Notes: a model not told the origin generated them from the letters alone. DNA of 23,512 nucleotides from CAYLHS01 sp964383535 (GCA_964383535.1 CAYLHS010000032.1:1-23512), one strand, 5' to 3'. Shown: positions 14,027-21,346, numbered from the stretch's first letter. Program-made: numbers and translations.

Positions 14027-15793
14027 CTACATGCGTGCCGGCACCGCGATGCCGAGCAGACCGAGGGTGAGGGTCAACTGATCGAGCGTCGCGGCAACCA
14101 GCGTCAGCCAGGATGCCTGGCGATCGGCGTCGGGTTCACTCAAGATGTGGCACTGTTCGTAGAACCGATTGAACCGGGTCGTCAGATCGTAGGCGTACTC
14201 TGCGATGTGGTTGGGTGCGCGCAGCTCGGCTGCACGATCCAGAACGTCGGGGAGACGGTTGAGGAACAGCATCAGGTCGCGCTCCGCTTCGATCGACGGA
14301 GCCGTGATGGGACCCGGCTCCAGCCCCTGCTCTTCGGCTCTTCTCAGGATCGACCTGATACGGACGGCGCCGTACTGGAGGTATGGGCCGGTCTTGCCTT
14401 CGAACGAACTGAACCGGTTGAGATCGAACACGTAGTTGGACGTCCGGTGATTGGAGAGATCGCCGAACTTCAAGGCTGCGATACCGACGGCATGTGCGAT
14501 GGCGGCGCGCTCCTCAGGCGAATACGCCTCGGCGATCTTGGCTTCGTCGAGCCGCTGCATGGCCGCACCTGTTACCAGGTCGATGACATCCCCCAGCCTG
14601 ACGATGCCACCTTCCCGGGTCTTGAATGGCTTGCCGTCGGTGCCGTTCATCGTTCCGAAGGAGATGTGCTCGAGGATCACGTCGGACGGCACGATGCCGC
14701 TGAGGCGCGCGGCTCTGAACACCTGAGTGAAGTGCAGGGACTGGCGGGCGTCGACCACATACACGATGTCCTGGCGATGCAACTCGTCGACACGCTGCTC
14801 CAACGTGGCGAGGTCGGTCGTCGTGTAGAGGAAGGAGCCGTCGCGTTTCGTGAGGAGCAACGGCGGGATGTCCATCGAGTCGTCTTCCTGGGCAACCGGA
14901 ACGACGAGTGCACCATCGCTCACTTCTGCCTTGCCGGACGCCTTGATACGATCGATGAGCTGCTCGATTCGGTCTTTGACGGTGCTCTCGCCGTACCAGA
15001 GATCGAACTCGATGCCGAGTGCATCGAAGTCGGCGCGGTGAGATGTCGTACTGACATCGTGGAAGTGCCTCCAGAGCGCCTGATATCCTGCCCGGCCGTT
15101 CTGAAGCTCAGCGGTCGCTTTGCGAGCCCGCTCTGCGATCTCTGGATCCTCGGCCGCCCTCGCGGTGACGTTTGGATACATGTTCTGGAGGTCGTCCAGC
15201 GTGACTGGTGACTCCTCCGGATAGGGGCCTTCGAAGGATTCATCGAAGTAGGGCAGGTCGGGATGAAGGCGCTCCGTTTCGATGAGCAGCATGCCCATCT
15301 GGGTGCCCCAGTCACCCATGTGGATGTCAGTGATGACGTCGTGGCCGAGGAAGCGGAGGAGCCGTTGAATCGAGTCGCCGATGATGGTCGCTCGAATGTG
15401 TCCCACGTGCATGGCTTTGGCGACATTCGGTCCGCCATAGTCGACGAGATACCTGACAGGTCTGGCGACTGGTTCACATCCGCATCGGTCGTCATCGGCG
15501 ATGCGCTGCGTCATCTCGGCGATGGCGGTGTCGAACAAGGTGAGGTTGATGAATCCCGGGCCGGCAATCGAGACGCCGGAGAACAGCTCGCTGCCCCGCA
15601 ACGACCTCACCACTGCCTCAGCGATGTCCCGTGGGCTCCCAACCGCCCCGTGGGCTGCGGCGAGCGCACCGTTGCACTGGAACTGGCCGAGGTCGGGCCG
15701 CTGTGAAACGACCACCTCGCCGTGAGAATGATCGAGACCGGCGGCGACGAAGGCGTCACCGACGACGGCGGATAGTCGCGTGAGCAGAGACAT
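14027..15793 (-). CDS. argS: Arginyl-tRNA synthetase
   Basis: A 588-residue class I synthetase that charges tRNA-Arg. It has an N-terminal additional domain (about 1-95, QRPDLGQFQCNGALAAA), then the catalytic core with VDYGGPNVAKAMHVGHIRAT, in which HVGH at about 129-132 is the HIGH motif. GDWGTQMGMLL and FGTMNGTDGKPFKTREGG are typical ArgRS segments, the latter replacing a canonical KMSKS. Anticodon-binding elements HRTSNYVFDLNRFSSFEGKT and the DALR C-terminal domain ending LTLTLGLLGIAVPARM complete it. Length is normal (about 550-600). A TAGCCT box seven bases before the ATG lies inside the 27-bp gap behind the E1 gene, so argS has its own leaderless promoter and no T-box leader. The two-domain GNAT follows three bases after the stop. 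Confidence 0.96.
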   Translation of the reverse strand: MSLLTRLSAVVGDAFVAAGLDHSHGEVVVSQRPDLGQFQCNGALAAAHGAVGSPRDIAEAVVRSLRGSELFSGVSIAGPGFINLTLFDTAIAEMTQRIADDDRCGCEPVARPVRYLVDYGGPNVAKAMHVGHIRATIIGDSIQRLLRFLGHDVITDIHMGDWGTQMGMLLIETERLHPDLPYFDESFEGPYPEESPVTLDDLQNMYPNVTARAAEDPEIAERARKATAELQNGRAGYQALWRHFHDVSTTSHRADFDALGIEFDLWYGESTVKDRIEQLIDRIKASGKAEVSDGALVVPVAQEDDSMDIPPLLLTKRDGSFLYTTTDLATLEQRVDELHRQDIVYVVDARQSLHFTQVFRAARLSGIVPSDVILEHISFGTMNGTDGKPFKTREGGIVRLGDVIDLVTGAAMQRLDEAKIAEAYSPEERAAIAHAVGIAALKFGDLSNHRTSNYVFDLNRFSSFEGKTGPYLQYGAVRIRSILRRAEEQGLEPGPITAPSIEAERDLMLFLNRLPDVLDRAAELRAPNHIAEYAYDLTTRFNRFYEQCHILSEPDADRQASWLTLVAATLDQLTLTLGLLGIAVPARM

Positions 15794-15800
15794 CCGATTC

Positions 15801-15806
15801 AGGCTA
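15801..15806 (-). promoter_or_regulatory. argS: Putative -10 box (TAGCCT) of argS
   Basis: On the minus strand TAGCCT, then GAATCGG, then the ATG at 15793. It sits in the 27-bp gap behind the E1 gene, giving argS a promoter independent of that gene's regulated leader. Confidence 0.5.
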
Positions 15807-15820
15807 CTCGGGTCGATCCG

Positions 15821-17851
15821 TCAGTACTTGGCGAGGTCCAAGGCGTGTTCGACGATTCCCTTGGTGTTCGGCATGACCATCGCCTCGAGCTTCGGGTTGT
15901 ACGGAAACGTCGGGACGTCCGGGGACGCGTACCGGCGTACCGGCGCGTCGAGCGACTCGAACGCCTTGTCTGCGATCTGCGCCGCCAGCTCGGCACCGTA
16001 GCCGGCGAACTCATTGTCTTCGTGGACGATGAGGACGCGGGCCGTCTTGACGATCGACGCCTCGATGGTCGGCCAATCGAGCGGCTTGAGTGTTCGAAGA
16101 TCGATGACCTCCGCGTCGACTCCCTGTTCGAGGAGTATGGCGGCCGCCTCGAGTGAGAAGTGAGCCATCGTGCCGTACGCGATAATCGTCAGGTCCGTTC
16201 CCGCCCGTCTGATGGACGCCTTTCCGAGTGGGACGCGATGCTCGCCCTCCGGGAACGGCCCGGTGGCGAGCCGGTACAGCTTCTTCGGCTCGAGGAACAT
16301 GACCGGGTCGGGATCCTCCACCGCCGACCACAGGAGGCCTTTGACGTCGGAAGGAGTGGACGGAATCACGACCTTCAGGCCGGGGACGTGTGTGTAGAAC
16401 GCCTCGATCGACTGGGAGTGGTACAGCGCTCCGTGGATACCGCCCCCGTACGGCGCACGGATCACCATCGGGCAGTGCCACGCGCCCTTTGTCCGGTAGT
16501 GGATCTTCGAGACTTCGGAGACGATCTGGTCGAAGGCAGGGTGGATGAAGTCCGCGAATTCGATCTCGGCGATAGGCCGCTTGCCCGCCGCAGCCATCCC
16601 CACTCCGATACCGATGATCAGGGACTCGGCCAGAGGCGTGTTGAAGCTGCGATTCTCGCCGTACGCGACTTCGAGACCCTGAGTGGCCTTGAACACGCCA
16701 CCTTTTGGATCGGCGACGTCTTCTCCGAACACGACCGTATCGCCGTGCGCACCCATGACCTCGTGCAGCGTGCGGTTGAGAGCGGTGATGAGGTTGGTCT
16801 CTTCGCCGGCGACAGGTGGCTCCGGGCTGGTGGCTGCCGCGCCGGGAATGATCGGGTTCAGGTACACGTGGCTGAAGGGGTCGTCGGGGTCGGGGGCTGC
16901 CTCGGCGGTGTCGACTGCGTTCTTCACGATGGCCGCCACTTCGGTTTCGAGCCGTTCGTCGTCCGCATCGCTGAGGAGTCGCTGCTCGATCAGGTAGACG
17001 CGGAGCTGGCTCAGCGGATCGCGCCGCCGCCACTTCTCAACCTCTTCCCTGGTCCGGTAGAGGGTGTCGTCATCGTCGGATGTGTGCGCGTAGTACCGGT
17101 AGGTCTTCGCCTCGATCAGCGTTGGCCCTTCACCTCTGCGAGCGCGGTCTGCTGCATCCTTGGCAACCTTGTAGACAGCGAGTGGGTCGTTGCCATCGAC
17201 GACCACTCCGTGCATCCCGTACCCGACGGCCCGAGCGGCGATGTGCCCGCCGACTTCGTCGCGTTCGGGCACCGAGATCGCGTACTGGTTGTTCTCGATG
17301 AGCACGATGAGCGGGAGTTGGTGGATGCCGGCGAAGTTCATGGCCTCGTGCCAGTCGCCTTCCGAGGTCGATCCTTCGCCGCCCGACACGAAGACGATGG
17401 CGTTGCTGTCGTCCTGCTGGAGCGTTTTCGCGATGCCGACCGCGTGTGGAAACTGGGTCGCGATCGGTGAGGAGTGGGTGAACATCCGGCGTTCTCTGAG
17501 CGACCAGTGGGATGGCATCTGCCGGCCATCCGACGAGGGGTCGCCTGCCTTCGCCATGACGCCGAGCAGCACCTGGGTGGGAGTCATGCCCCACGCGAGG
17601 ACCGTGCCCAGGTCGCGGTAGTACGGCAATGCCCAGTCGATCTCGGGATCGAGTGCCATCACGGGCGGTATCTGTGATCCCTCGTGGCCCGAGGCGGACA
17701 CTACGAACGCCGCCCTTCCCTGCCTGTTGAGTGCCCAGATGCGTTCGTCGAGCCGGCGGGCGAGCAGAATCCTCCTGTACATGTCCAGGACCTGCTCGTC
17801 GCTGAGTCCCAGTCCGTGATGGTTCTCCTGCAGCTGGGCAACGACTTCCAC
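15821..17851 (-). CDS. Fused alpha-beta 2-oxoacid dehydrogenase E1 component
   Basis: A 676-residue thiamine-diphosphate enzyme in which the E1 alpha and E1 beta chains are fused; it decarboxylates a 2-oxoacid and acylates the lipoyl E2. The alpha half (about 15-330) has GHEGSQI, SHWSLRERRMFTHSSPIATQ, and the ThDP/Mg motif GGEGSTSEGD (158-165) through ENNQYAIS (186-193). The usual GDG is GEG here, which also occurs in this family. The beta half (about 347-676) has VVFGEDVADPKGGVFKATQG, TPLAESLIIGIGVGMA, FADFIHPAFDQIVSE, APYGGGIHGALYHSQS, and a transketolase C-terminal domain with IAYGTMAH and VIDLRTLKPLDW. Branched-chain 2-oxoacids are likely but not proven. GTG 17851 is chosen because AAGGAG lies four bases upstream; the frame further upstream runs through a non-coding leader. 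No E2 or E3 gene is in the window. Confidence 0.9.
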   Translation of the reverse strand: MEVVAQLQENHHGLGLSDEQVLDMYRRILLARRLDERIWALNRQGRAAFVVSASGHEGSQIPPVMALDPEIDWALPYYRDLGTVLAWGMTPTQVLLGVMAKAGDPSSDGRQMPSHWSLRERRMFTHSSPIATQFPHAVGIAKTLQQDDSNAIVFVSGGEGSTSEGDWHEAMNFAGIHQLPLIVLIENNQYAISVPERDEVGGHIAARAVGYGMHGVVVDGNDPLAVYKVAKDAADRARRGEGPTLIEAKTYRYYAHTSDDDDTLYRTREEVEKWRRRDPLSQLRVYLIEQRLLSDADDERLETEVAAIVKNAVDTAEAAPDPDDPFSHVYLNPIIPGAAATSPEPPVAGEETNLITALNRTLHEVMGAHGDTVVFGEDVADPKGGVFKATQGLEVAYGENRSFNTPLAESLIIGIGVGMAAAGKRPIAEIEFADFIHPAFDQIVSEVSKIHYRTKGAWHCPMVIRAPYGGGIHGALYHSQSIEAFYTHVPGLKVVIPSTPSDVKGLLWSAVEDPDPVMFLEPKKLYRLATGPFPEGEHRVPLGKASIRRAGTDLTIIAYGTMAHFSLEAAAILLEQGVDAEVIDLRTLKPLDWPTIEASIVKTARVLIVHEDNEFAGYGAELAAQIADKAFESLDAPVRRYASPDVPTFPYNPKLEAMVMPNTKGIVEHALDLAKY

Positions 17852-18014
17852 GATGCTCCTTTCAGTCGGTCGGCGCGCAATCGTCAGAAAAAGGTTCGGT
17901 CCCGCCTTGGGCGGGACCGGTACGTGCGGGGCAGCTCGCAATGAGGAATAGAGAAAGGATGACTCCTCTCTGGGGGGTGGGTACACCCACTTGCCGCTGC
18001 TCCAATCTTGGGGT
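17852..18014 (-). promoter_or_regulatory. 5' leader of the E1 gene, candidate attenuator
   Basis: The nearest upstream gene is divergent, so this segment is transcribed only as the E1 leader, or as a short RNA ending at 17888. From a start near 18014 it can form a GTGGG/CCCAC hairpin (17977-17990), a GAGAGGA stem with UCC-UU-UCUC, and then a strong terminator (17888-17919), followed 30-odd bases later by AAGGAG and the GTG. A terminator between promoter and start codon implies conditional read-through. I do not recognise a known riboswitch or T-box class. Confidence 0.5.
17888..17919 (-). terminator. Intrinsic terminator inside the E1 leader
   Basis: On the minus strand CGGTCCCGCC and GGCGGGACCG form a 10-bp perfect stem with a CAA loop (stem arms 17910-17919 and 17897-17906), followed by AACC and TTTTT (17892-17888). 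The T-run is only on the minus-strand side, so it faces the E1 gene. It ends 36 bases before the E1 GTG. Confidence 0.7.
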
Positions 18015-18020
18015 GAAACC

Positions 18021-18026
18021 AGTCTA
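18021..18026 (-). promoter_or_regulatory. Putative -10 box (TAGACT) for the E1 leader
   Basis: TAGACT on the minus strand would start transcription near 18014, giving a 5' UTR of about 163 nt before the E1 GTG. I see no convincing -35. Nearer TAnnnT boxes at the leaderless distance are absent. Confidence 0.35.
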
Positions 18027-18065
18027 GTGGCAGGCGCAGCGGACGATCTGGTCGAACGTGGACGA

Positions 18066-18071
18066 TATGAT
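18066..18071 (+). promoter_or_regulatory. Putative -10 box (TATGAT) of the 18079 gene
   Basis: TATGAT, then GCACGCC, then the ATG at 18079. This favours the ATG over an in-frame GTG at 18058, which lies upstream of the box. Confidence 0.5.
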
Positions 18072-18078
18072 GCACGCC

Positions 18079-18840
18079 ATGATTCCAACCTCCGCGTTGC
18101 GGGTGTACGTCACGGCTCGGACGCTGCCAAGCCACGTCGTCGCTGAAGAGGCCATCATGGCCCCGCTTCGTGATGGCGTGTATGGCCTGCTTGCGGAGTC
18201 TATGGAGGACGACGCGCTGGTCGCCGAGTGGAACGGTGTCCGGTTCGTGTGCCCGAGGTTCCCACGTCTGCGGGTCTTGGAGGGCGTACTGGCGTTTCAC
18301 TCAGCGTATTCGGAGATCGGTGGCGACCTGATCGTTCCGGAGCGGATCGCTCAGAGGGCCGCCGAGGAACTGGAGAAGCTTCGCCGCTTCCAACCGTCAG
18401 CGCGTTCCCATATTCTGACCGCACCGTGGCATGTTCCGGTCAGATGGTTCGTGATCTTCGACGCCTCCGAGCGTGACATCGTCGAGCGAGGCGGTCGAAC
18501 CTCGATCCGTTATAGAACATCGCTGGTGCAGGCAACCGACCGGGTGGCGTCCGCACTCGACACGCTGCGGGGCGTCGGCATGGACGACATGGTGGTGGAA
18601 GAACTGGACGATCTTCGTTCCTGGTTGGAGGATTTTCCGGCGACCGCGATGGTTGAGCTCGACTACGGCGACGTCGCGAATCTCTTCACTGCCGCCGACC
18701 TCGTATTCGACGAGACCGCAGCCGATCTCCAAGCCTCGCTCGAGGCACTCGACATGGATGATCTGAAGGCGGCGGGCGAGCACTATGGCCGGGCGGTCAA
18801 TCGGTGGGCGCCGCTGATGGCGGTGGGCCACTCCAACTGA
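18079..18840 (+). CDS. Soluble protein of unknown function, 253 aa
   Basis: The protein begins MIPTSALRVYVTARTLPSHV and has no signal peptide or membrane segment. A mid-region FQPSARSHILTAPWHVPVRW leads into FVIFDASERDIVERGG and RYRTSLVQATDRVASALDTL. The C-terminal third is acidic and helical: DDMVVEELDDLRSWLEDFPA, then MVELDYGDVANLF and a stretch rich in Asp, Glu and Leu. I do not recognise the family; it reads like a conserved actinobacterial hypothetical protein rather than an enzyme with a visible active site. The ATG at 18079 has a TATGAT box seven bases upstream. It is divergent from the E1 gene, so the two share a 227-bp regulatory region, and it is followed by the HEAT-like gene on the same strand, which has its own promoter signal. 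Confidence 0.7.
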   Translation: MIPTSALRVYVTARTLPSHVVAEEAIMAPLRDGVYGLLAESMEDDALVAEWNGVRFVCPRFPRLRVLEGVLAFHSAYSEIGGDLIVPERIAQRAAEELEKLRRFQPSARSHILTAPWHVPVRWFVIFDASERDIVERGGRTSIRYRTSLVQATDRVASALDTLRGVGMDDMVVEELDDLRSWLEDFPATAMVELDYGDVANLFTAADLVFDETAADLQASLEALDMDDLKAAGEHYGRAVNRWAPLMAVGHSN

Positions 18841-18874
18841 CTTCCAGTTCTTGCGCTCGAACGGCGCACGATCG

Positions 18875-18896
18875 CTACCCGACTCGGAACGGGTGG
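18875..18896 (+). terminator. Weak hairpin after the 18079 gene
   Basis: CTACCCG (18875-18881) can pair with CGGGTGG (18890-18896), with one G-T pair and an eight-base loop, 35 bases after the stop. There is no T-run. Confidence 0.25.
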
Positions 18897-18907
18897 AGGG
18901 ACGGGCG

Positions 18908-18913
18908 TAGCAT
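18908..18913 (+). promoter_or_regulatory. Putative -10 box (TAGCAT) of the HEAT-like gene
   Basis: TAGCAT, then TGTGAG, then the ATG at 18920: the same hexamer and nearly the same spacing as at 4014. Confidence 0.5.
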
Positions 18914-18919
18914 TGTGAG

Positions 18920-19663
18920 ATGTCCAAGGTCGACGACCTTCGGTTGGCGTTCCGTTCGTCCGGCGATCCCGAGGCGTTCATCACGGAGCACTCGGGTCTG
19001 CCCGGACCCCGTGGCAATCTTGAGCTCGCGGCCGCGGTAGCCGAGGAAGGCGACGAGGCGTTGTTTCAGCGGTTGGTTCGCTGGACGGTCGATCGGGCAC
19101 CGGTGAACACCCCGGAGGAGTTCTTGATGGTGTGCGGTGTCGTCGGGTTTGGTGCCCTCGTTGCGCAAGGACACCTGGATCTCGTTCCCAGGCTGCGGGC
19201 TTTCGCCTCGGATCCCCGCTGGCGTACCCGCGAGGCGGTCGCCATGGGGCTCCAGCGGTGGGGTAAGGCTGACATGGCCGGACTGGTCGCCGAGATGTGG
19301 GCATGGGCAAATGGCAACAGACTTGAGCAGCGAGCGGCCGCGGCCGCGCTCTGCGAACCGGTACTTCTGCGTGACGAAGACCACTGTCGAGCGGTGCTCG
19401 AGATTCTCGATCACATCACCCGATCGATCACCGGCGCACCCGATCGTCGCGATGACGAGTTCAGGGTGCTACGTCAGGCTCTGGGGTACTGCTGGAGCGT
19501 GGCAGCGGCGGCATCGCCGGAAGTGGGGATCCCGGTGCTGGGCACGTGGATGGGCTCAACCGACGCAGACGTGCGCTGGGTGATGCGGGAGAACCTGAAG
19601 AAGAAGAGACTGCTCAGGATCGATATCGCCCCGATCGAGGAGTGGATGGCACAGACACGCTGA
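18920..19663 (+). CDS. HEAT-like alpha-helical repeat protein
   Basis: A 247-residue, almost entirely helical soluble protein. Segments such as VPRLRAFASDPRWRTREAVA followed by MGLQRWGKADMAGLVAEMWA, and NRLEQRAAAAALCEPVLLRD, have the paired-helix rhythm and the D-x-R-W-x-x-R-E-A pattern of HEAT repeats like those in AlkD-type DNA glycosylases and PBS lyase repeats. The last repeat, VGIPVLGTWMGSTDADVRWV with MRENLKKKRLL, ends in a basic patch that could contact nucleic acid. I see no catalytic residues proving a glycosylase, so I leave it as a HEAT-like scaffold. It has its own leaderless promoter signal and is convergent with the amt-linked small ORF, with 41 bases between stops. Confidence 0.7.
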   Translation: MSKVDDLRLAFRSSGDPEAFITEHSGLPGPRGNLELAAAVAEEGDEALFQRLVRWTVDRAPVNTPEEFLMVCGVVGFGALVAQGHLDLVPRLRAFASDPRWRTREAVAMGLQRWGKADMAGLVAEMWAWANGNRLEQRAAAAALCEPVLLRDEDHCRAVLEILDHITRSITGAPDRRDDEFRVLRQALGYCWSVAAAASPEVGIPVLGTWMGSTDADVRWVMRENLKKKRLLRIDIAPIEEWMAQTR

Positions 19664-19704
19664 CCCGTCCGGGTGGGCCGGCTACCGACCCCCGAGCCCT
19701 CCGA

Positions 19705-19797
19705 TCAGTCTTCGTCTTCGCGGTCGATGAGGCGCTTGGGCACCACTACGAACGCCACGAACATCACTGCAAAAGCTGCGATCGCAACGAATCCCAT
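19705..19797 (-). CDS. 30-residue membrane microprotein downstream of amt
   Basis: ATG 19797 to TGA 19705 encodes 30 residues. An uninterrupted hydrophobic helix (FVAIAAFAVMFVAFVVV, residues 3-19) is followed by PKRLIDR and a highly acidic end, EDED. The Shine-Dalgarno sequence is the strongest in the window: AAGGAGGAG ending four bases before the ATG. It begins 21 bases after the amt stop on the same strand, so it should be on the amt mRNA. It predicts a single-pass protein with a short charged cytoplasmic tail, like known transporter accessory peptides (KdpF-type, MetS-type). I know of no described ammonium-transporter partner of this kind. It is below usual gene-calling limits, and the calling rests on RBS, composition and position. 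Confidence 0.62.
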   Translation of the reverse strand: MGFVAIAAFAVMFVAFVVVPKRLIDREDED

Positions 19798-19818
19798 AGT
19801 TCTCCTCCTTCCTGTCGA

Positions 19819-21249
19819 TCAGTTCTCGAAGACATAGCCGGGCTGTGCGAACTCGGACGAGTCGAGGCCCGCAGCCTCGTCGGCGGCCGAGACCCTCAGT
19901 CCGATCGACCGCTTGATGAACCAGAACACCGCTGCCGAGGTGATCCCCGTCCACGCGACGACGGTCACGATGGAGACGAGCTGGGCAAGGATCTGTTCGC
20001 CGTCTCCCGAGATGAGACCACCAACGCCGCCGTAGGTTCCGTTGGCGAAGATGCCGACGGAGAGCAGGCCCCAGAGGCCGGCTGCCCCATGACAGGCGAC
20101 TGCCCATACCGGGTCGTCCAGATGGAGCTTGCGTTCGAGTGTCTCCGCAGCCCAGATCACGAGAGCTCCGGCAATGCCTCCGATCACCACGGCCGCCCAC
20201 GGATCGACGTAGGCGCAAGGGGCAGTGACTGCGACGAGGCCGGCGACGAGTCCGCTGACGGTCACCCCGATGTTGGCTTTTCGATCTCTTGCGAGACTGA
20301 TGTAGTAGGCGACGAGTGCCCCGGCGATTCCTGCGAGGAACGTGTTGACGGCGATGACCGAGATGCGGAGGTCGGTGGCGGCCAGCGTGCTCCCAGGGTT
20401 GAAGCCGAACCACCCGAACATGAGGATCATCCCGCCGATGACCACATACCCCATGTTGTGACCGGGCATCGACCGTGGTCGCCCTTCGTCATCGAACTTG
20501 CCCCGCCGTGGTCCGACCATCAGCGCCCCGACGAGGGCTGCCACTCCACCGACCGCGTGCACGACACCGGATCCGGCGAAGTCCTTGGCGCCTGCGCCGA
20601 GCGGGAGCGTGGAGAGCCATCCGCCGCCCCACACCCAATGGCCATAAATGGGGTAGATGAGTGCGCTGATCAGGAAGCTGTAGGCCATGTACGCGTCGAG
20701 CCGAGTGCGCTCCGCGACGGCACCGGAGACAATCGTCGCGGCGGTCGCCGCGAACACCATCTGGAAGAACCAGAGGGCCATCGTGCCGACGTCGTTCGCC
20801 TGTCCCGAGAGGAAGAAGCCCGAGGCTCCGATCAAGGCGTTCCCGTCACCGAGGCCCGAAGCGAGCTCCGACCCGCCGAACATGAGCGCGAAGCCGAACG
20901 CCCAGAACGCCAGGCCGCACATGCAGAAGTCCATCAGGTTCTTCATGAACACCGACCCGGCGCTCCTCGATCGGGTCGAGCCGGCCTCCAGAAGCGCGAA
21001 TCCGGCCTGCATGAAGAACACGAGGAAGGCGGCCACCAGCGTCCAGGCGTAGTTGACGCCGGCGACCGCTGCGATACCGGGGTCCGTGGACACGTCCACG
21101 GTGGAGGCCCCAGTCGGGTCGGCCGCCCACGCTGCTCCTGCCGGAAGGAGGCAGATGATGAGCAGCGCGAGGGCCAGCCAGAGTCGCCGCTGTCGTGTCC
21201 AGGCTCGTAGAGTCTTCATTCCCATTCCCATGTCCGCTCGTCGGGACAT
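19819..21249 (-). CDS. amt: Ammonium transporter (Amt family)
   Basis: A 476-residue Amt/MEP/Rh-family channel that conducts ammonium across the inner membrane. An N-terminal signal peptide (LWLALALLIICLLPAGAAWA) is followed by about eleven membrane helices. Family motifs include FFMQAGFALLEAGSTRSRS, KDFAGSGVVHAVGGVAALVG with the conserved Asp and first pore His, GHNMGYVVIGGMILMFGWFG, and the second pore His in ACHGAAGLWGLLSVG. It ends with the cytoplasmic tail GLRVSAADEAAGLDSSEF, a typical C-terminal region. The start is uncertain: ATG 21249, or downstream ATGs at 21231, 21225 or 21219, the last giving the compact signal peptide MKTLRAWTRQ. No glnK or glnD follows, unlike the common amtB-glnK pairing; instead a 30-aa ORF does. 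A GlnR box lies upstream. Confidence 0.95.
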   Translation of the reverse strand: MSRRADMGMGMKTLRAWTRQRRLWLALALLIICLLPAGAAWAADPTGASTVDVSTDPGIAAVAGVNYAWTLVAAFLVFFMQAGFALLEAGSTRSRSAGSVFMKNLMDFCMCGLAFWAFGFALMFGGSELASGLGDGNALIGASGFFLSGQANDVGTMALWFFQMVFAATAATIVSGAVAERTRLDAYMAYSFLISALIYPIYGHWVWGGGWLSTLPLGAGAKDFAGSGVVHAVGGVAALVGALMVGPRRGKFDDEGRPRSMPGHNMGYVVIGGMILMFGWFGFNPGSTLAATDLRISVIAVNTFLAGIAGALVAYYISLARDRKANIGVTVSGLVAGLVAVTAPCAYVDPWAAVVIGGIAGALVIWAAETLERKLHLDDPVWAVACHGAAGLWGLLSVGIFANGTYGGVGGLISGDGEQILAQLVSIVTVVAWTGITSAAVFWFIKRSIGLRVSAADEAAGLDSSEFAQPGYVFEN

Positions 21250-21274
21250 GATCTCGGAGTCCTGTTGCAGGGCC

Positions 21275-21312
21275 GTTTCTCGTGCGTTACAGGTCGAAGA
21301 AGCGCTTGTTAC
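21275..21312. promoter_or_regulatory. GlnR-type operator upstream of amt
   Basis: On the minus strand the region reads GTAAC-n6-TTCTT-n6-GTAAC-n6-GAAAC, with half-sites at exact 11-bp spacing (plus-strand starts 21275, 21286, 21297, 21308). The actinobacterial GlnR consensus is gTnAC-n6-GaAAC repeated twice; three of the four half-sites match fully and only TTCTT departs. It ends 25 bases before the annotated amt ATG and lies 28 bases before the yccF -10 box, so it could serve either gene. GlnR control of amt by nitrogen status is established in Streptomyces and Mycobacterium; here it is inferred. Confidence 0.75.
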
Positions 21313-21340
21313 GTGCGTGTGAACGGATGTCGTCAGGTTG

Positions 21341-21346
21341 TACGCT
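21341..21346 (+). promoter_or_regulatory. Putative -10 box (TACGCT) of yccF
   Basis: TACGCT lies 28 bases before the GTG at 21375 and 10 bases before an in-frame GTG at 21357. It implies a short leader carrying GGAGG at 21365-21369. The -35 region is weak, consistent with need for an activator. Confidence 0.4.

Noticed and set aside
13730..15211. 493-codon plus-strand open frame opposite argS
   Set aside because: Antisense shadow of argS; no domain and no start signal.
16160..17470. 436-codon plus-strand open frame opposite the E1 gene
   Set aside because: Antisense to a well-supported gene, low-complexity composition, no ribosome site.
17863..17990. Branched-chain leader peptide (Val-Ile-Leu-Ser-Leu-Phe-Leu-Ile codons at 17963-17940)
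   Set aside because: The frame has a weak GTG start without a ribosome site at the right place and runs past the terminator, whereas attenuator peptides stop before it. It is kept only as a curiosity.
17888..18014. T-box riboswitch in the E1 leader
   Set aside because: The conserved antiterminator bulge sequence is absent, the leader before the terminator is only about 127 nt, and T-boxes usually precede amino-acid or tRNA-charging genes.
17852..18088. N-terminal extension of the E1 protein to residue 755
   Set aside because: The extra 79 codons are not E1-like, cross an intrinsic terminator, and a good ribosome-binding site lies directly before GTG 17851.
19546..21210. 554-codon plus-strand open frame opposite amt
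   Set aside because: Antisense to amt; very rich in Arg, Asp, Glu and His, as expected for the complement of a hydrophobic gene.
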